Positions 1-7,933 of a DNA stretch of 34,900 nt are shown piece by piece. Source of the DNA: an uncultured Actinomycetes bacterium (GTDB lineage: Bacteria; Actinomycetota; Acidimicrobiia; Acidimicrobiales; Ilumatobacteraceae). How positions within the stretch are numbered: position 1 is the stretch's first letter; every line of letters begins with the position of its first letter. Below the pieces are notes generated by a model. The model was not told the DNA's origin and made no database searches. It saw only the letters and a list, made by a program, of their open reading frames with translations. The DNA lies in contig CALGTP010000139.1 of assembly GCA_937902105.1 (NCBI GenBank), positions 1-34,900 on the forward strand, read 5' to 3'. The position numbers and the translations under genes were made by a program.

Positions 1-19
1 AACGCAAGCAGGTCACTGA
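1..19 (+). CDS. 3' end of an upstream gene, probably ccmC (partial)
   Basis: Only the last few codons are visible: a frame entering from the left edge reads Thr-Gln-Ala-Gly-His and stops at TGA 17-19. That stop shares its final A with the ATG at 19, giving a TGATG junction typical of translationally coupled genes. Because the next genes are ccmD-like, ccmE and ccmF, the gene ending here is most likely ccmC, the heme-handling membrane subunit of the CcmABC exporter. The identity rests on gene order only; no family motif lies inside the window. Confidence 0.35.
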
Positions 20-153
20 TGGATGATCTTGGTTTCATCGTGGCAAGCTATGTCGTTACTTTCGCCAGTGTGGCGCTATATGCCCGTGGGGTGCTGCATC
101 GCTCACGCAAGGCAGCACGCGATGTTCCGCGCGATAAGAGGCCGTGGTTATGA
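19..153 (+). CDS. ccmD: CcmD-like small membrane protein
   Basis: A 44-residue protein with one hydrophobic segment (about residues 5-25) followed by a basic tail rich in Arg and Lys. That is the architecture of CcmD, the small single-span protein that helps release heme-loaded CcmE from the CcmABC complex in System I cytochrome c maturation. The start ATG at 19 overlaps the upstream stop and has an AGG a few bases upstream. The TGA at 151-153 overlaps the ATG of ccmE at 150. CcmD sequences are poorly conserved, so the assignment depends on size, topology and the position immediately before ccmE. Confidence is good for a real gene and moderate for the name. Confidence 0.65.
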   Translation: MDDLGFIVASYVVTFASVALYARGVLHRSRKAARDVPRDKRPWL

Positions 154-668
154 GCGAATCCGATTCGCCTGATGACATTGGTACATCGCCCGACTCGCTA
201 GATCTTTCACCTCGTGAGCCATCGGCACGTCAGCGGCGTCAGCGGCGCCCATGGTTGGCAATGATTGTTCTGCTCTTGGTAGTCGCCGCAGGAGGGCTGG
301 TGCTCACAAAGTTTTTGACCTCTGCCATCGATTACTACTGCAACGTTGACGAGATCGGCGCTAAAGAAGGCTGCGAAGCGGGGCGAAGATTGCGCATTCA
401 AGGAATCGTTGATGTTGGTTCGGTGACCGACAACGCGACAGCAACTGAATTCTCCATTTCATTTGGTGGTGTCTCACTGCCAGTCGTATATGAAGGGGAA
501 CCTGGGGGGATTTTCAAAGAATGTATTCCGGTCGTCGTTCATGGAATCTTGCGAGATGGAGTTTTTAACGGAGACCGCATTGAAGTGAAACATTCAAATG
601 AATACGAGGCAGATAATCCTGATCGTATTGCCGGTGAAACTGACAAGGGTTCGGAATGTTCGCTGTAA
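150..668 (+). CDS. ccmE: Cytochrome c maturation heme chaperone CcmE
   Basis: CcmE covalently holds heme on the outer face of the membrane and passes it to CcmF. The 172-residue product has a basic, Arg-rich N-terminus, one transmembrane segment (about residues 35-55) and an extracytoplasmic beta-barrel domain. The motif KHSNEY near residue 149 supplies the His-x3-Tyr heme attachment site, so this is the classical His variant rather than the Cys variant seen in some archaea and deltaproteobacteria. The ATG at 150 is preferred over an in-frame GTG at 144 because it gives the ATGA overlap with ccmD. The N-terminal extension of about 30 residues before the membrane span is longer than in proteobacterial CcmE. 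The gene overlaps ccmF by 13 bases. Confidence 0.88.
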   Translation: MSESDSPDDIGTSPDSLDLSPREPSARQRRQRRPWLAMIVLLLVVAAGGLVLTKFLTSAIDYYCNVDEIGAKEGCEAGRRLRIQGIVDVGSVTDNATATEFSISFGGVSLPVVYEGEPGGIFKECIPVVVHGILRDGVFNGDRIEVKHSNEYEADNPDRIAGETDKGSECSL

Positions 669-2635
669 GTATCAATGCTGCTCTCGGGCGTGGAGCGATT
701 TTATTGGGCCTTTTGACATGTCTGTCGGGTGTGGCCGTCACCATTGCAGGCATTCGTCAACACGATCTTCGGGCGTTGAAATCTTCTGCGCGCTATGCCT
801 ATGTGGCTTTTTTCGCAGCGTTGTTGGCCTTTGTGATGATGGAACGGGCGTTGATTACCCGTGACTTTTCTATGAAGTATGTCCAACAAGTTGGCTCGCG
901 CGATACTCCAGCAATCTTCAATGTGACGGCTCTATGGAGCGCTCTTGAGGGCTCAATTTTGTTGTGGCTTTTAGTGCTCACTGCCTTTGTTGCAGCCGTG
1001 GCGCGCAAGTTTCGCGGACGGGCCGGTGACGAACTCTTGGCGTGGGCCATGGTCGTGATGTTCGTCGTTGGACTCTTTTTCTTCTTCTTATCTTTTGGTC
1101 CAGCGAATCCCTTCACCATGGGCCCTCTCGGAGTGAGCGATGGACCAGGCCCGAACCCGCTTCTTCAAAACCACATCTTGGTTTTGTTCCACCCACCAAT
1201 TTTGTACATCGGCTATGTCGGGTTTACGGTTCCCTTCGCTTTTGCCATGGCGGCTCTGATCACTGGTCGGGTTGGCGAAGGTTGGCTACTGGAGACACGA
1301 CGCTGGACTTTGTATGCATGGGGCTTTCTCACTGTCGGAATCATTCTTGGCAGTTGGTGGAGTTACGAAGTGCTGGGTTGGAGCGGAGTTTGGGCATGGG
1401 ACCCAGTAGAGAATGCCAGTTTCTTACCATGGCTGACGGGTACCGCATATCTGCATTCGGTTTTGGTGCAAGAACGTCGCGGGATGTTGCGGGTGTGGAA
1501 TCTCAGTTTGGTGATCGCCACATTTAGTTTGACGATTTTAGGAACCTTCCTCACTCGTTCGGGTGTGATCAACAGTGTTCATGCTTTTAGTGAGGGCAGT
1601 GTGGGTCCATGGTTATTGGGTTTCTTCGCCGCAATCGTGATTGTGGCCATCATTTTGATTGGTCGCCGTGGAGATGAACTTCGTTCGCCGGGAGCGATTG
1701 ATTCGCCGATCAGTCGCGAGGGTGCTTTCTTGGCAAATAATGTTGTCTTTAGTGCCTTCGCCTTTGTTGTGCTTTTAGGAACCGTTTTCCCGCTCATTGT
1801 TGAGGCCGTCGATAACCGCCGTCTCGTTGTTGGGCAACCCTTTTTCAATCGCATGACGATGCCCTTGGGTTTGACGCTTTTATTCTTGATGGCCGTAGCT
1901 CCAGTTCTGCCATGGCGTAAGGCGAGTCAAGAGGTTTTACGCGACCGACTTTTCTGGCCTGCATGGTGTGGAGTTTTCACTTTGGCAGTTGCTGTTTTTG
2001 TTGGTGCTGATGGGTGGGCCCCCTTGACAGCTTTTGCCATGGGTGGCTTTGCAAGTGGTGCGGCGTTGCGCCAAATCGTCTTGGCAAGTCGTCGGCAAGG
2101 TTGGCGTGGAGTCGTGGGGCGCGCCAACGGTGGGATGGTGGTGCATATTGGAGTGATCATTATCGCTGTGGCATTCACTGCTTCAAATTCGTATACCCGC
2201 ACCCAAGAGTTTGTAATGAATGAGGGTGAGACGGTCACCTTCTCAGGTCACTCATTTACTTTTGAAGGTCTTTCTTTAGAGAGCGATGATGTTAAGACCA
2301 GTGTCAAGGCCGCTGTCCGCATTGATGGTGATCAGATTTATAGCCCCTCGCGGAGCAAATACATCAAACAAGGCATGGATATCGGCACACCCAGCGTCAA
2401 AAGTGGATTTGTGAATGATCTCTATCTCACACTTGAGGGAACAGTTCGTCCCGATGACACTCAGGCGCGGATCAAGATTTTTGTCAAGCCTCTGATCATG
2501 TGGCTGTGGATTGGTGGCGCATTGATGGCTATTGGCACTGTCTTAGCGGCATTTCCAGGCAAGCGTCGACGCCCAACCGCGCCGGTGTCGGCAGGCCTTG
2601 AAGAATCTGTACAAGAAGTAGCCGATCATGCCTAA
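656..2635 (+). CDS. ccmF: Cytochrome c heme lyase CcmF
   Basis: CcmF joins heme from CcmE to the CxxCH motif of apocytochromes c outside the cytoplasm. The 659-residue product is a polytopic membrane protein with many hydrophobic segments. It carries the tryptophan-rich heme-handling signature of the HHP family around residues 228-250, including WWSYEVLGWSG and WAWDPVEN. A large extracytoplasmic loop lies near the C-terminus (about residues 515-610), followed by a final span. Length matches the family (about 630-670). An AAGGG sequence precedes the ATG at 656. The stop overlaps the start of ccmG, so the operon continues. Confidence 0.95.
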   Translation: MFAVSINAALGRGAILLGLLTCLSGVAVTIAGIRQHDLRALKSSARYAYVAFFAALLAFVMMERALITRDFSMKYVQQVGSRDTPAIFNVTALWSALEGSILLWLLVLTAFVAAVARKFRGRAGDELLAWAMVVMFVVGLFFFFLSFGPANPFTMGPLGVSDGPGPNPLLQNHILVLFHPPILYIGYVGFTVPFAFAMAALITGRVGEGWLLETRRWTLYAWGFLTVGIILGSWWSYEVLGWSGVWAWDPVENASFLPWLTGTAYLHSVLVQERRGMLRVWNLSLVIATFSLTILGTFLTRSGVINSVHAFSEGSVGPWLLGFFAAIVIVAIILIGRRGDELRSPGAIDSPISREGAFLANNVVFSAFAFVVLLGTVFPLIVEAVDNRRLVVGQPFFNRMTMPLGLTLLFLMAVAPVLPWRKASQEVLRDRLFWPAWCGVFTLAVAVFVGADGWAPLTAFAMGGFASGAALRQIVLASRRQGWRGVVGRANGGMVVHIGVIIIAVAFTASNSYTRTQEFVMNEGETVTFSGHSFTFEGLSLESDDVKTSVKAAVRIDGDQIYSPSRSKYIKQGMDIGTPSVKSGFVNDLYLTLEGTVRPDDTQARIKIFVKPLIMWLWIGGALMAIGTVLAAFPGKRRRPTAPVSAGLEESVQEVADHA

Positions 2636-3191
2636 AGACTCGTCGCGTCGTATCGCCCCGCTGATTTCTCTGGGGATCGCGGCGGTGATGACTTTATTTA
2701 TCATTGTCTTAGTGATCTCGTCTCAACGCACGATTGAAACGGCGCAAACTCCGTTGTTGCTGAAGCCCGCACCGGAAATTATCAGCACTACCTATGAGGA
2801 TAAAGACTTTGTGCTGTCGCATCGCAAGGGTTCGTGGGTCGTTCTAAACTTCTTCAATTCAACATGTGTGCCGTGCAAGCGCGAGCACAGCGAATTAGTG
2901 AAGTTTTATGAGAGCCAAAAACTGCTCAACGGCACGGGTAGTGAGTTGTACACCATTGTCAACGATGACGGTGAGCAAGCGGTGCAAAGTTTCTTTGATG
3001 CACGCGGTGGTGGATGGCCGATCATCCATGATGAGGATGCCAAAATCGCAGTTGATTATGGCATTGCTAAGGTTCCTGAGACCTGGTTGATTAGTCCCAC
3101 TGGTCTTGTTGTGCAGCGATTTACGGGTCAAGTGACGGCAGAACTCTTAGGCACCGCTATCGCCACTATGAGCGGAGATAGCGGGCAGTGA
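2628..3191 (+). CDS. ccmG: Thiol-disulfide oxidoreductase CcmG/DsbE-like
   Basis: A membrane-anchored thioredoxin-fold protein that reduces the apocytochrome c cysteines before heme ligation. The 187-residue product has an N-terminal signal anchor (about residues 10-32) and an extracytoplasmic domain. The redox pair is Cys80-x2-Cys83 in FNSTCVPCKREH, and a cis-Pro segment (KVPETWLI) lies near residue 150. Its ATG lies 8 bases inside ccmF and its TGA overlaps the ccmH start. Its position between ccmF and ccmH favours a dedicated c-type maturation role over a general TlpA-like reductase. Confidence 0.88.
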   Translation: MPKDSSRRIAPLISLGIAAVMTLFIIVLVISSQRTIETAQTPLLLKPAPEIISTTYEDKDFVLSHRKGSWVVLNFFNSTCVPCKREHSELVKFYESQKLLNGTGSELYTIVNDDGEQAVQSFFDARGGGWPIIHDEDAKIAVDYGIAKVPETWLISPTGLVVQRFTGQVTAELLGTAIATMSGDSGQ

Positions 3192-3670
3192 TGTCATCTC
3201 GCCTCAGTAAACTTAAGCGTTGGCCATCATGGTTTTTGATGCTCGTGTGCGCGGGAGTCTTGATGTTCCTTGGCACCCAACGTGATTCTGGACCGTCAAC
3301 TGCTCAGGAACGGATTGAGGCCATTTCTCAGCGACTGGCGTGTCCAACATGTGACGGGGAAAGTGTCTACGAGTCGCGCAGTCCAGGGTCTCAAGCTATT
3401 CGTCAAGAGATCACCCGTCAGGTTGCTGACGGAGTTCTCACCGATGGTCAAATTGTTCGAATGATTGACGACAGTTATGCCGCTGATCTGAAGTTGATTC
3501 CCAGCGCCACTGGTTTTGATGCTTTGATTTGGGTGCTTCCTGTGGCCGCTTTCGTGGCAGCCGTGGGCGGCTTAATCATCGTGTTTCGGCGATGGCGCCG
3601 TGAGGGTTCGCTAGTAGCGACGCAAGAAGATCAAATCCTCGTCACTCAAGCTCGTCAGGACAAAGACTGA
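3188..3670 (+). CDS. ccmH: Cytochrome c maturation thiol oxidoreductase CcmH
   Basis: CcmH works with CcmG to keep the apocytochrome CxxCH cysteines reduced. The 160-residue product has an N-terminal hydrophobic segment (about residues 13-30) and a conserved three-helix domain containing the Cys52-x2-Cys55 motif (RLACPTCDGESV). The usual helix sequence of regularly spaced Ile and Arg follows, with a C-terminal transmembrane segment around residues 115-135 and a basic tail. In proteobacteria the motif is usually LRCxxC; here the residue before the first Cys is Ala. The start could be GTG 3188 or ATG 3191, both overlapping the ccmG stop. Confidence 0.87.
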   Translation: MMSSRLSKLKRWPSWFLMLVCAGVLMFLGTQRDSGPSTAQERIEAISQRLACPTCDGESVYESRSPGSQAIRQEITRQVADGVLTDGQIVRMIDDSYAADLKLIPSATGFDALIWVLPVAAFVAAVGGLIIVFRRWRREGSLVATQEDQILVTQARQDKD

Positions 3671-3671
3671 G

Positions 3672-4418
3672 ATGCGGGAAAATCGGTTAGCTCAGTTAGA
3701 AGAGGAACGCGATTTCTTGCTCTCATCACTTTCAGATCTTGAGCACGAGTTCAGTGCCGGCGATATTGATGAGGGAGATTACCTTTCGCTGCGCGATTCG
3801 TATACCGCTCGGGCAGCAGCGCTGATTCGCGAGATAACGGCGGCTGGTGCGCCACAAGCGACTGCTCGTATGAGTTGGAAGCCATTTGCATGGGGAATTT
3901 TGGTCGTGATCATTTCGCTCGCTGCTGGTTTAACGATTGCCCGCACGACAGGTGAGCGTCTGGCAGGTCAGGGGATGAACGGGCCGATTGAAGATGGAAG
4001 CGTGAGTTCACTGTTGGTGCAAGCTCGCTCTCAGGGTATGAGCAACATACCAACTGGTTTAGATTTGTATTCGCGTGTGTTAGCGATTGAGCCTCAAAAC
4101 ATTGAGGCTTTGACATATTTCGGTTGGCTTACAGTTTTGTCTTCTTCACAAGAAGACGATACAGCCGTTGCAGTTGATCGCTTGCAAAATGGTTTGCTAC
4201 TACTGCGACAGGCAACAATTATTGATGATGGCTATCCAGATGCCCATTGTTTTCTCGGCATCACATTTTTTCGCTTTCTTGATGATGCCCAGGCTGCGCA
4301 ACCTGAGATGCGCGCTTGTTTAGAAGCAAACCCGCCAGCTGCCGTGGCATCAATGGTGACAGGGTTATCAGATCAAATTGATGCAGCGGTGACGGAGTCT
4401 TCAACTCTTAGTCCGTAA
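3672..4418 (+). CDS. CcmI-like cytochrome c biogenesis protein with TPR region
   Basis: A 248-residue protein starting one base after the ccmH stop, so almost certainly co-translated. Residues 1-60 form an acidic helix pair rich in Leu, Glu and Asp, resembling the short coiled-coil start of CcmI proteins. One transmembrane span follows (about residues 73-93). The C-terminal 140 residues contain helix pairs such as LDLYSRVLAIEPQNIEALTY that look like tetratricopeptide repeats. In other bacteria the CcmI TPR domain binds apocytochrome c and delivers it to the CcmFH complex. The family match is by architecture and operon position. A lone SixA-type gene converges on it 8 bases downstream. Confidence 0.72.
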   Translation: MRENRLAQLEEERDFLLSSLSDLEHEFSAGDIDEGDYLSLRDSYTARAAALIREITAAGAPQATARMSWKPFAWGILVVIISLAAGLTIARTTGERLAGQGMNGPIEDGSVSSLLVQARSQGMSNIPTGLDLYSRVLAIEPQNIEALTYFGWLTVLSSSQEDDTAVAVDRLQNGLLLLRQATIIDDGYPDAHCFLGITFFRFLDDAQAAQPEMRACLEANPPAAVASMVTGLSDQIDAAVTESSTLSP

Positions 4419-4426
4419 GGAAATCA

Positions 4427-4915
4427 TTAGTCGGTGTCAGGAGGAGGCCACGCCGCGGCTCGAGTGATCTCGCCATTTTCACGCTCCAAGGCCCACACTG
4501 TGCCTTTTCGCCAGTCAGGATCTCCGATGATTTCAGCGCCTCGACGCCGCAGGGCGGCCATCACATCGGGGATCACATCACCATGACTACACAAGACTGA
4601 ACCGTTAGGAAGTGACGATATGAGTTCGAGAGCACCCTCGCGGTCATAACCCTCAGCAAGACATTTTTCGGTCTGGATGACAGCGTGGCGCTCGGCTGCC
4701 AGAGGTTCGAGAGTTTGGATACACCTGATGTACGGACTTGAGAGCAAAAGAGCCTCGGGGAGTTTGACGATGAGTCGACTCAGGCGCTCACAGATCGCCA
4801 CTGCCTGACGGCGACCCTTTCCGCTCAGGGGCCGCAGAGTGTCATCTCCGTCATAGCCACTTCGGTCACCCGCCTTGGCGTGGCGAACAAGGTAAATGGT
4901 GCAGACCTTAGTCAT
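4427..4915 (-). CDS. SixA-type histidine phosphatase
   Basis: A 162-residue single-domain protein of the histidine phosphatase (RHG) superfamily. The catalytic motif is near the N-terminus (YLVRHAKAG), followed by the LRPLSGKGRRQA segment typical of the SixA branch. A second conserved His lies in the C-terminal half (SVLCSHGDVIP). SixA proteins dephosphorylate phosphohistidine on HPt-type partners or act on small phosphorylated metabolites; the substrate cannot be read from sequence. Length is typical. It stands alone, convergent with the ccm operon and divergent from the molybdoenzyme at 4990. Confidence 0.8.
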   Translation of the reverse strand: MTKVCTIYLVRHAKAGDRSGYDGDDTLRPLSGKGRRQAVAICERLSRLIVKLPEALLLSSPYIRCIQTLEPLAAERHAVIQTEKCLAEGYDREGALELISSLPNGSVLCSHGDVIPDVMAALRRRGAEIIGDPDWRKGTVWALERENGEITRAAAWPPPDTD

Positions 4916-4989
4916 GAGATCAAACTACAGGCAAAAATGAGGTGCTCTCCAGCGGTGTTGAACACTGCAAATGACGACAAACTGTAGGT

Positions 4990-5601
4990 ATGAGCTTTTT
5001 CGAACGTAACCGCCAAGGTATTTCGGCTCGTGGGCTTGATGCCTCACGATTGCCACCCGGACAATACTTGACCGATCGTTTTCCAGTACTTCATGTCGGT
5101 GAAATCCCTGATTATCAACCTGGACAGTGGAGCCTGGATATTTTCGGTCTCGTTGACAAGCCATGTACTTTGACTCTTGATGAATTGAAGGCACTACCGA
5201 GTGTGTCACTGACTTTTGATATTCATTGTGTGACCAAGTGGAGCAAGTTTGATACCACATGGAAAGGTGTTCGAGTCAAAGATTTACTGGCACTTGCTGG
5301 TGTGCAGAGTGATGCAACCCATGTCATGGAACATGCTGAATTCGGTTATACGACCAACGTCCCTTTGGCAGACATCACCACTGATGAGGCACTTGTTGCT
5401 TACGCATTTGAAGGTGCAGAGATCACTGCTGAGCATGGTGGCCCAGTGCGGATTGTCATTCCGCATTTATACTTTTGGAAGAGCGCCAAATGGTTGCGCG
5501 GTATTGAACTGATTCCTCAAGATGCACCAGGGTTCTGGGAGCGCAATGGCTACCACATGTATGCCGATCCGTTTAAGGAACAGCGTTTCTGGAACGACTA
5601 G
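4990..5601 (+). CDS. Molybdopterin-dependent oxidoreductase, sulfite-oxidase fold
   Basis: A 203-residue protein consisting essentially of one oxidoreductase molybdopterin-binding domain. The molybdenum-coordinating Cys is Cys80 in FDIHCVTKWS. Further family segments include LADITTDEAL and GGPVRIVIPHLYFWKSAKW in the C-terminal half. It lacks a twin-arginine signal peptide, a heme domain and the C-terminal dimerisation domain of true sulfite oxidases, so it is probably a cytoplasmic sulfite-oxidase-like enzyme of unknown substrate. No clear ribosome-binding site precedes the ATG. The nearby sulfate-activation genes (18.7-21.5 kb) are too distant to imply a direct link. Confidence 0.82.
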   Translation: MSFFERNRQGISARGLDASRLPPGQYLTDRFPVLHVGEIPDYQPGQWSLDIFGLVDKPCTLTLDELKALPSVSLTFDIHCVTKWSKFDTTWKGVRVKDLLALAGVQSDATHVMEHAEFGYTTNVPLADITTDEALVAYAFEGAEITAEHGGPVRIVIPHLYFWKSAKWLRGIELIPQDAPGFWERNGYHMYADPFKEQRFWND

Positions 5602-5604
5602 TTT

Positions 5605-6750
5605 TTAACTGTTGATTTTCAGAAACTTGCTGAACTTCTTACGAGGCTTATTATCGGCAGCAATTTTTCGCGCGATGTCGTGGAAGATCAGGCCAGATTC
5701 GCTATCGGGGTCAATGGCCACAATGGGTCGACCATCATCGCCACCTTCGCGCAGTGCTTGTACGAATGGCAACTGGCCGAGAAGTGGAACACCGAGTTCG
5801 GTCGCTAGCTCTTGGCCACCACCACTACCGAATAACTCATAGCGCTTGCCATCATCGCCCGTAAACCAAGACATATTTTCAATGATGCCCTTGACTGACA
5901 AACCGACTTTGACAGCCATAGCTGCCGATAAGCGCGCAACTTTTTGTGCGGCCTGTTGTGGAGTGGTGACAACGTAGACCTCACCCTTTGGCAAGTATTG
6001 GCTCAGGCTGAGAGCGATATCGCCAGTACCTGGTGGCATATCAATCAGCAAAAAGTCTGGTTCATCCCAATAGACATCGGTCAAGAACTGCTCAAGCGCT
6101 TTGTGCAACATCGGCCCACGCCAGACAACTGCTTGACCTTCGGGGACGAAGTAACCAATGGAGATGCAGCGCACGCCGTATGCCTCCGAAGGAAGCAACA
6201 TGCGGTCAATGGCAACAGGATCAGCATTGGCGCCCAACATGCGCGGAATCGAATAGCCATAAATGTCAGCGTCTAAAACACCCACCGAGTGTCCTTGAGC
6301 GGCAAGCGCTACGGCGAGGTTGGTCGTAACACTGCTCTTTCCAACTCCACCTTTGCCAGAAGAAATGAGCAGCGGGCGAGTTTTGTTATCTGGATTCGCA
6401 AAGGGGATTGCGCGACCTTCGGCGTGACCATGGGCTTGACCTTGTCCCGCAGTTGCACCTGGGTCACCGTGCAATTTGAGGCGCAGTTCTCCGCGCTCTT
6501 GATCGGTCATGACGGTGAACTCGAGGTCGACGCTGGCAACGCCTGGGAGGGGAGTGACGGCGCCCTTAACGCGATTGGTGATCTCATTGCGCAAAGGACA
6601 TCCAGCAACAGTGAGGGCTATCAGAATGGAAACGACACCGTCATTGATCTGCACATCGCGCAGCATGCCGATGTCCACAATGGAACGGTGGAGTTCTGGA
6701 TCTTCAACCGGCCGCAGGGCTTCAACGACTTGCTCATGGGTAACTGACAT
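5605..6750 (-). CDS. mrp: Mrp/ApbC-type Fe-S cluster carrier ATPase
   Basis: A 381-residue P-loop protein of the Mrp/NBP35 family that carries and transfers iron-sulfur clusters. Residues 5-80 form an N-terminal MIP18/DUF59 domain with the conserved AGCPLR segment (Cys51). Residues 128-145 hold the deviant Walker A motif (SSGKGGVGKSS), followed by VLDADIYGYSIPRM and LIDMPPGTGD. The CxxC that normally bridges a cluster in the C-terminal part is absent: the segment after ENMSWF reads TGDDGKRYELFG. The start at 6750 is chosen over an upstream codon at 6840 because it begins the DUF59 domain directly and has a GGGAG ribosome-binding site. It is divergent from sufR, 54 bases apart, fitting a shared Fe-S homeostasis role. 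Confidence 0.9.
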   Translation of the reverse strand: MSVTHEQVVEALRPVEDPELHRSIVDIGMLRDVQINDGVVSILIALTVAGCPLRNEITNRVKGAVTPLPGVASVDLEFTVMTDQERGELRLKLHGDPGATAGQGQAHGHAEGRAIPFANPDNKTRPLLISSGKGGVGKSSVTTNLAVALAAQGHSVGVLDADIYGYSIPRMLGANADPVAIDRMLLPSEAYGVRCISIGYFVPEGQAVVWRGPMLHKALEQFLTDVYWDEPDFLLIDMPPGTGDIALSLSQYLPKGEVYVVTTPQQAAQKVARLSAAMAVKVGLSVKGIIENMSWFTGDDGKRYELFGSGGGQELATELGVPLLGQLPFVQALREGGDDGRPIVAIDPDSESGLIFHDIARKIAADNKPRKKFSKFLKINS

Positions 6751-6787
6751 GGGTGGTACTCCCGACTTCATAATTTGCACTACGGCG

Positions 6788-6806
6788 ATAGGTATAATAA
6801 CCCTAT
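6788..6806. promoter_or_regulatory. Leaderless-type promoter and candidate operator for sufR
   Basis: A consensus -10 hexamer TATAAT lies at 6793-6798 on the plus strand, exactly 6 nt before the sufR ATG at 6805, so transcription would start at or next to the start codon. No convincing -35 element is visible at 17 nt spacing. The -10 is flanked by an inverted repeat, ATAGG (6788-6792) and CCTAT (6802-6806). A factor bound here would block the promoter, which is a plausible autoregulation site for SufR. The operator role is inference. Confidence 0.5.
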
Positions 6807-7557
6807 GTCTGCGACCCGCCCCATTTCTGTTTCTGGTCACGGGTCACCATCGACGGCGACTGGTGGATTTGCGGCTTCTGTGACGGCGATTACCAATGCT
6901 TTTGGGGACCCCACTCGCCGTGCGATCTACCTTTTCGTACGCGGTGTTGACGAGGGTGTCACAGCTGCCGAGGTTGCATCTGAGTTTGACCTCCATCCCA
7001 ATGTGGCGCGACACCATTTAGACAAATTGGCAGCCGGCAGTTATGTCGACGTGGCTGTCGTTCGTCCGAGTGGCGGCGGGGCGGGGCGACCGTCTAAGCG
7101 CTATTCGGCGGCGGCAGAGTTACCGATGGGCGAGTTCCCTGTGCGCAGTGATGATCTAGTTTTAAGCCTTTTGGGAAAGACCTTGGCGATGTTGCCTGCT
7201 GCCCAGGCCGAGATCATCGCCGAAGAGGTCGGTCAAGAATATGGACGGGCGATGGCAGCAGCACTCACGGATACCGATTTGGCCGCTGGGCAAACGAGTT
7301 TACGCTCAGCGATGCAGGCCGTAGCCGACGCCCTCACCGCCCACGGGTTCGCGGCTCACACCGAGAAGCGCAACAACCAATTGCAAATCATAAATAATCA
7401 CTGCCCATTTGGCGATGTGGCTATTGAGCATCCAGTGATTTGCGCTGTTGATCGAGGCATGGTCAAAGGTATGTTGAGCGCCTTGTACGGTGACGCCGAT
7501 GTCTCAACCATGGAATCTTTGCCGATGGGTAGCACTTTTTGCGCTACTGCGGTCTGA
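6805..7557 (+). CDS. sufR: SufR-type Fe-S-sensing transcriptional regulator
   Basis: A 250-residue regulator with an N-terminal winged-helix domain of the ArsR/DeoR-like kind (about residues 25-105, including FGDPTRRAIYLFV, HPNVARHHLDKL and GRPSKRY). A C-terminal domain contains the protein's only three cysteines. The first two are separated by exactly 12 residues (CPFGDVAIEHPVIC) and the third lies 32 residues later, near the C-terminus. The Cys-x12-Cys start matches the SufR family, where the cysteines bind a [4Fe-4S] cluster and the protein controls suf genes. No suf operon is in the window; the divergent neighbour is the Fe-S carrier Mrp. The ATG at 6805 is selected because it lies 6 nt after a TATAAT hexamer, indicating a leaderless transcript. 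Confidence 0.8.
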   Translation: MSATRPISVSGHGSPSTATGGFAASVTAITNAFGDPTRRAIYLFVRGVDEGVTAAEVASEFDLHPNVARHHLDKLAAGSYVDVAVVRPSGGGAGRPSKRYSAAAELPMGEFPVRSDDLVLSLLGKTLAMLPAAQAEIIAEEVGQEYGRAMAAALTDTDLAAGQTSLRSAMQAVADALTAHGFAAHTEKRNNQLQIINNHCPFGDVAIEHPVICAVDRGMVKGMLSALYGDADVSTMESLPMGSTFCATAV

Positions 7558-7595
7558 GTTCACGCTCTCCTAGGCGATAGCGTCAGAACAAGAAA

Positions 7596-7618
7596 GCGAG
7601 CAGGAAATTCCTGCTCGC
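7596..7618. terminator. Perfect 11-bp inverted repeat after sufR
   Basis: Two perfect 11-base arms, GCGAGCAGGAA and TTCCTGCTCGC, separated by one A, would fold into a strong GC-rich hairpin with a small loop. It lies 39 bases after the sufR stop and 23 bases before the DUF3107 start. There is no T-tract after it, so it would be a U-less terminator, as described in actinobacteria, or a mRNA-stabilising or regulatory stem. Direction cannot be decided from the sequence. Confidence 0.55.
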
Positions 7619-7641
7619 AGTGCTAACACCGGAGGCAAGTC

Positions 7642-7872
7642 GTGGACATTCGTATTGGCGTTACTCAGATTGCACGCGAAATTTCGCTGGAGCAAGCCGA
7701 TGAAGAACGCGATGCAACCAAGGCCAAAATCGAAGCTGCTTTGTCAGGGGCAACTGATGTTTTATGGCTCGTTGATAAAAAGGGTCGCACCGTGGGAGTG
7801 GCTTCGGCCAAAATTGCTTATGTTGAGTTCGGTTCGGTTGATGGTGACCGCCGTATGGGTTTTGGTGGCTGA
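7642..7872 (+). CDS. DUF3107 family small protein
   Basis: A 76-residue protein matching the actinobacterial DUF3107 family by length and by its pattern: an N-terminal beta strand (MDIRIGVTQIAREI), a charged helix, a central LVDKKGRTVGVASAKIAYVE segment and a short Gly-rich end. The function of the family is unknown; it is widely conserved in Actinobacteria. The GTG start at 7642 is preceded by a GGAGG ribosome-binding site at 7631-7635. It stands between the sufR hairpin and pdtaS, on the same strand. Confidence 0.8.
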   Translation: MDIRIGVTQIAREISLEQADEERDATKAKIEAALSGATDVLWLVDKKGRTVGVASAKIAYVEFGSVDGDRRMGFGG

Positions 7873-7933
7873 AAAACCCGTTTAGAGCAAAGGATGACCG
7901 AGTCACCCACCGTTTTCGGGCAGACTCGTAGTC

